64,000 bases of DNA from Abyssibacter profundi (GTDB taxonomy: Bacteria > Pseudomonadota > Gammaproteobacteria > Nevskiales > OUC007), in contig NZ_QEQK01000001.1 in NCBI RefSeq assembly GCF_003151135.1, positions 104,828 to 168,827 on the forward strand, written 5' to 3'. The number at the start of each line of letters is the position of its first letter. Within the stretch, counting starts at the first letter, position 1. Below, piece after piece: positions 61,210-64,000 of the stretch. A program made the translations under genes and the position numbers. The notes beneath the pieces were generated by a model. The model was given only the letters and a program-made list of their open reading frames with translations, searched no databases and was not told where the DNA came from.

Positions 61210-62682
61210 TCAACGCTTGACGGGGCGTTCTGACGACAAGCGGCGGAGTTCGACCAGAATGTCCGCGTGCTGATCGCGCCGCAGGGGGTAGCGTGACAGA
61301 CACCAGACGGACAGCGCGAACAGCCCCAGCATGAGCAAGGCCACGACGGCACCCAGTGCATCTGCCGTGGATGCATCCACGACCACCGTTGGCGACTCGC
61401 CCCCTGGCGACGGCGCCACCACCGCACCGGGGAAGGCGATCAGATCCAGCACGACACCCGCCAGCAATGTCCCCAAACCCGAGGTCGCCTTGATCACAAA
61501 GGTCATGACTGCAGCCAGCAGGCCCTCGTGCCGCTGCCCCGTCTGCAGCTCATTCTGATCGGTGATGTCGGCAATCATCGAGGCACAGAGCATGCTCACC
61601 GAAATCAGCGCGACGAACAGCAACCCGGTGTGCAGAAACAATGCGATGGTCAGGTCACTGGACCCCTTGGGTGGCATCCAACCCAACATGGCCGCCAGGA
61701 TCGGTGCCGGGCCGAACAGCAAGGCGAACAGCGACAGTCGGACAGCGGCGTCTCGCTTGTCACTCTCCCGGCTGATGACCGGCGTGATCGCAAAGGCGAT
61801 GAACAGACCGAGGTAGAGACTCAGACTCAGTCCGCCGATCTGTGTGGAACTCAGACCCCAGTAGTAAGTGTTGATGTAAAAACTGGTGGCGTTGATGTAC
61901 CCCCAGCCTGCTGCCGAGCACAGGGCCCCGGCGAACAGCATGCGAAACGCTTTATTGGCGAATACGGCCCGCAGGTCCTGCTGCAAGGTTTGCATTCGCA
62001 GGGGGCGCTCCACCATGCGTTGCTTCAGTTCTGGGATGAGTCGGCGCGTCCCCCAGGTACACAGCAGCACACCCAGCGTTGCAATGACGGCGCTGGTTGC
62101 CCCGTAGCGGGCATACGCCTCGGCCGACAGCCGGCCGTCACCGCCCCCGGGCTGCATCGCGAACAACGCGAAATAGCCGAAGGTGGCAATCCCCAGCCCG
62201 GCCAGCCAGCCGAACAGGAACCGCAGCGCGACCAGCTCTGTGCGCTCGTCATAATGCGGCGTCATTTCGGGCAGCATGGCATTGCTGGGCACGGAGTACG
62301 CCGTCAGGCTCAGGCGCACCAGAATGGAAAACCCCAGCAGCCAGGCAAACAAGGCGGGCTCGTCCAGGCCGGCGGGCGGCGCGAACAAAGCCCACAACCC
62401 CAGCCCGAACGGCAGTGCAGCGGCCAGCATGAAGGGGTGGCGGCGCCCCCAGCGACTGCGCAATCCATCCGACCAGGCGCCCAGCAGCGGGTCGGACACC
62501 GCATCGAATAACAGCGCGATGAGAATCGCCAGCCCGGCCAGGCTGCCGGACAATCCCAACACCTGGTTATAGAAAAACAACAGGAACACGCTGAATGCCG
62601 TGTCCTTGATGCCCTCGGCCACCGAGCCGATGCCGTAGAACAGGCGAATGCGTCCAGAGACCCTGGCTTGTAGTTCAGTCAC
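61210..62682 (-). CDS. MFS transporter of the GPH (MelB-like) family
   Basis: 490 residues from GTG at 62682, which has GGGAGG just upstream. It has about twelve transmembrane helices with GPH cation-symporter signatures: LFYGIGSVAEGIKDTAFSVF, LLFDAVSDPLLGAWSDGLRSRWGRRHPFM and YDERTELVALRFLFGWLAG. Family members import glycosides, pentosides or hexuronides with Na+ or H+. The sugar cannot be predicted, as no glycosidase is adjacent. Upstream in-frame codons overlap ppnN and are spurious. Confidence 0.9.
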   Translation of the reverse strand: MTELQARVSGRIRLFYGIGSVAEGIKDTAFSVFLLFFYNQVLGLSGSLAGLAILIALLFDAVSDPLLGAWSDGLRSRWGRRHPFMLAAALPFGLGLWALFAPPAGLDEPALFAWLLGFSILVRLSLTAYSVPSNAMLPEMTPHYDERTELVALRFLFGWLAGLGIATFGYFALFAMQPGGGDGRLSAEAYARYGATSAVIATLGVLLCTWGTRRLIPELKQRMVERPLRMQTLQQDLRAVFANKAFRMLFAGALCSAAGWGYINATSFYINTYYWGLSSTQIGGLSLSLYLGLFIAFAITPVISRESDKRDAAVRLSLFALLFGPAPILAAMLGWMPPKGSSDLTIALFLHTGLLFVALISVSMLCASMIADITDQNELQTGQRHEGLLAAVMTFVIKATSGLGTLLAGVVLDLIAFPGAVVAPSPGGESPTVVVDASTADALGAVVALLMLGLFALSVWCLSRYPLRRDQHADILVELRRLSSERPVKR

Positions 62683-62728
62683 CGCACCTCCCTGTGCGTG
62701 TTTTCTGGATGAACAATGCCCTGCAGGT

Positions 62729-64000
62729 TTACCGCATGATGCGATAACAGGGCACGTACTCGGCCCCCGGCAAGCGCATCCGGCGCTGCTCGACAAAACT
62801 GCGCAGCAAGGCGTCCAGCTCGCCGGCAATCGCCGGCTCGCCGCGCAGTTCGAACGGACCATGCTCGGCCACCGCCTGGATGCCCGCCGGTTTCACATTG
62901 CCGGCCACAATGCCGGAGAACGCCCGGCGCAGATTGGCCGCCAGGTCACTGCTGGACTGGTCCCGGTGCAGGTTGAGACCAGACATGGCGGCATGCGTGG
63001 GAACAAACGGGGTCTGGAACTGGGCGTCGATGCGCAGCTTCCAGTTGAACCCGAAGGCATCACGGGCCTGTTCGCGCCAATCGAACACCTGGTTGGCGCC
63101 CTCGCCCACGGCTCGGGCCACGGCGATGGGATCATCGATGACGATGCGGTACAAGCGTTGGGCGGCCTGGCCCAGCGTGGCGCCAATGAACGCATGGAGC
63201 TGCTGAAAATAGGGCCGCGCGGTCGACGGCCCCGTGAAGATCACCGGAAACGGCATGGAGGCATTGTGCGAATCGAGCAGAATGCCTAGCAGATGGAGAA
63301 TTTCCTCCGCGGTACCGACCCCGCCCGGGAACACGATGATCGCATGCCCCAGGCGTACGAAGGCCTCCAAGCGCTTCTCGATGTCCGGTAGCACCACCAG
63401 TTCGTTGACGATGGGATTCGGCGGTTCCGCCGCGATGATGCCGGGTTCGGTGACGCCGAGGAACCGACCGCTGCCCAGCCGTTGTTTGGCATGGCCGACG
63501 GCCGCCCCCTTCATCGGCCCTTTCATCGCGCCGGGGCCGCAGCCGGTACAGACATCCATGCCCCGCAGCCCCAGGGCATGACCGACTTCCTTGGTGTAGT
63601 CGTACTCATCACGACCAATGGCGTGCCCACCCCAACAGACCACCAGCGGATCGCGTTCACCGGCATGGATGACGCCGGCATTTCGAAGTAACTCAAACAC
63701 ACCGTCGGTCACCGATGCCGGCGTATCGAGCTGCGGAATATTGGCTGCGGCGACCAGGTCTCGCAGCACGCTGAACAAGTGCTCGCGGATGCCCTCGATG
63801 ATCTCGCCATCGACAAAGGCTTGGTCCGGTGCATTGATCAGCTGCAGCCGAATCCCCCGGGGTTCCTCGCGGATGCGCACGTCGAAATTGGCGTAGCGCT
63901 CCATCACCGCGGCGGCATCATCCAGCTCGCTGCCGATATTCAGCACGGCAAGCGCGCAGGCACGGAATTGATCGTGCAGCCCGCCCGCTTCGGTCGAGGA
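62729..64000 (-). CDS. ppnN: Nucleotide 5'-monophosphate nucleosidase PpnN (5' end cut)
   Basis: 423 codons are seen; the frame continues past the window end. PpnN (YgdH) cleaves nucleotides to base and ribose 5-phosphate and is activated by (p)ppGpp in E. coli. Beyond the GTG at 63946 the translation still aligns to E. coli PpnN (FRACALAVLNIGSELDD against FRNCSLAVLNSGSLTDN), so that GTG is not the start. The LOG-like catalytic core shows GCGPGAMKGPMKGAAVGHA and IIVFPGGVGTAEEILHLLGI (PGGxGTxxE). The C-terminus has the PpnN-specific extension, as in family members of about 450 residues. Confidence 0.93.
   Translation of the reverse strand, partial: SSTEAGGLHDQFRACALAVLNIGSELDDAAAVMERYANFDVRIREEPRGIRLQLINAPDQAFVDGEIIEGIREHLFSVLRDLVAAANIPQLDTPASVTDGVFELLRNAGVIHAGERDPLVVCWGGHAIGRDEYDYTKEVGHALGLRGMDVCTGCGPGAMKGPMKGAAVGHAKQRLGSGRFLGVTEPGIIAAEPPNPIVNELVVLPDIEKRLEAFVRLGHAIIVFPGGVGTAEEILHLLGILLDSHNASMPFPVIFTGPSTARPYFQQLHAFIGATLGQAAQRLYRIVIDDPIAVARAVGEGANQVFDWREQARDAFGFNWKLRIDAQFQTPFVPTHAAMSGLNLHRDQSSSDLAANLRRAFSGIVAGNVKPAGIQAVAEHGPFELRGEPAIAGELDALLRSFVEQRRMRLPGAEYVPCYRIMR

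Overview
The window is a GC-rich chromosomal segment from a gammaproteobacterium, almost entirely coding. The evidence is conserved gene order: rluD-pgeF divergent from bamD, rhlB divergent from trxA-rho, sucCD, pilSR, and the lineage-typical proteins YrfG, YqjG, SlyX, HinT and PpnN. A Na+-type (PomA/PomB-like) flagellar stator and a DUF1302 outer-membrane-type protein fit a marine or hydrocarbon-associated lineage. A Nevskiales-like member is my guess and cannot be confirmed from this sequence. I see no prophage, integrase, transposase gene, CRISPR array, rRNA or tRNA.

Layout. 1-6.7 kb: DUF1302 gene (3' end cut by the window edge), pgeF and rluD on the minus strand, bamD on the plus strand, then nadE. 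6.7-8.8 kb: sucCD. 8.9-13.8 kb: a plus-strand signalling run of pilS, pilR, a REC-DUF3369-HD-GYP protein and slyX. 14.1-18.6 kb: minus-strand genes for HinT, an SMP-30-like protein, a three-gene unit (ATP-grasp, DinB-like, small membrane protein) and CysQ. 18.6-23 kb: yrfG, rhlB, trxA, and a rho with a long disordered N-terminal region. 23-28.9 kb: a structured intergenic region, a GNAT/glycosyltransferase pair, lipoproteins, a host-attachment family protein and a collagen-tagged secreted protein. 28.9-44 kb: CBS membrane protein, DUF938 methyltransferase, dodecin, two PhoD-type phosphatases, a Bax-inhibitor-like protein, MATE, iron alcohol dehydrogenase, amidase, S9 peptidase and an MscS channel. 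44-50 kb: a complete tripartite RND efflux operon. 50-53.5 kb: paired acyl-CoA dehydrogenases and an HDOD protein. 53.5-64 kb: a metal-responsive MerR/DUF4396 operon, two MFS transporters, pomAB, GNAT, glutathionyl-hydroquinone reductase, two GGDEF-type proteins, and ppnN (5' end cut).

The most notable non-coding structure is a dispersed repeat family with three copies, each immediately 3' of a gene (slyX, rho, the amidase gene). The full copy has 30-bp terminal inverted repeats, one copy is a 58-bp hairpin remnant, and one carries an internal duplication. In two of the three, the upstream gene's TAG stop lies in the CTAGG sequence at the repeat border. Other readable regulatory DNA includes a ZntR/MerR-type operator abutting the merR start codon, a sigma-28 promoter before pomAB, a Pho-box-like direct repeat before one phoD gene, and several hairpin terminators. 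The best candidates for an undescribed system are the ATP-grasp/DinB/membrane operon (15.7-17.8 kb), the structured region upstream of the GNAT/glycosyltransferase pair (23.2-23.4 kb), and the repeat family.
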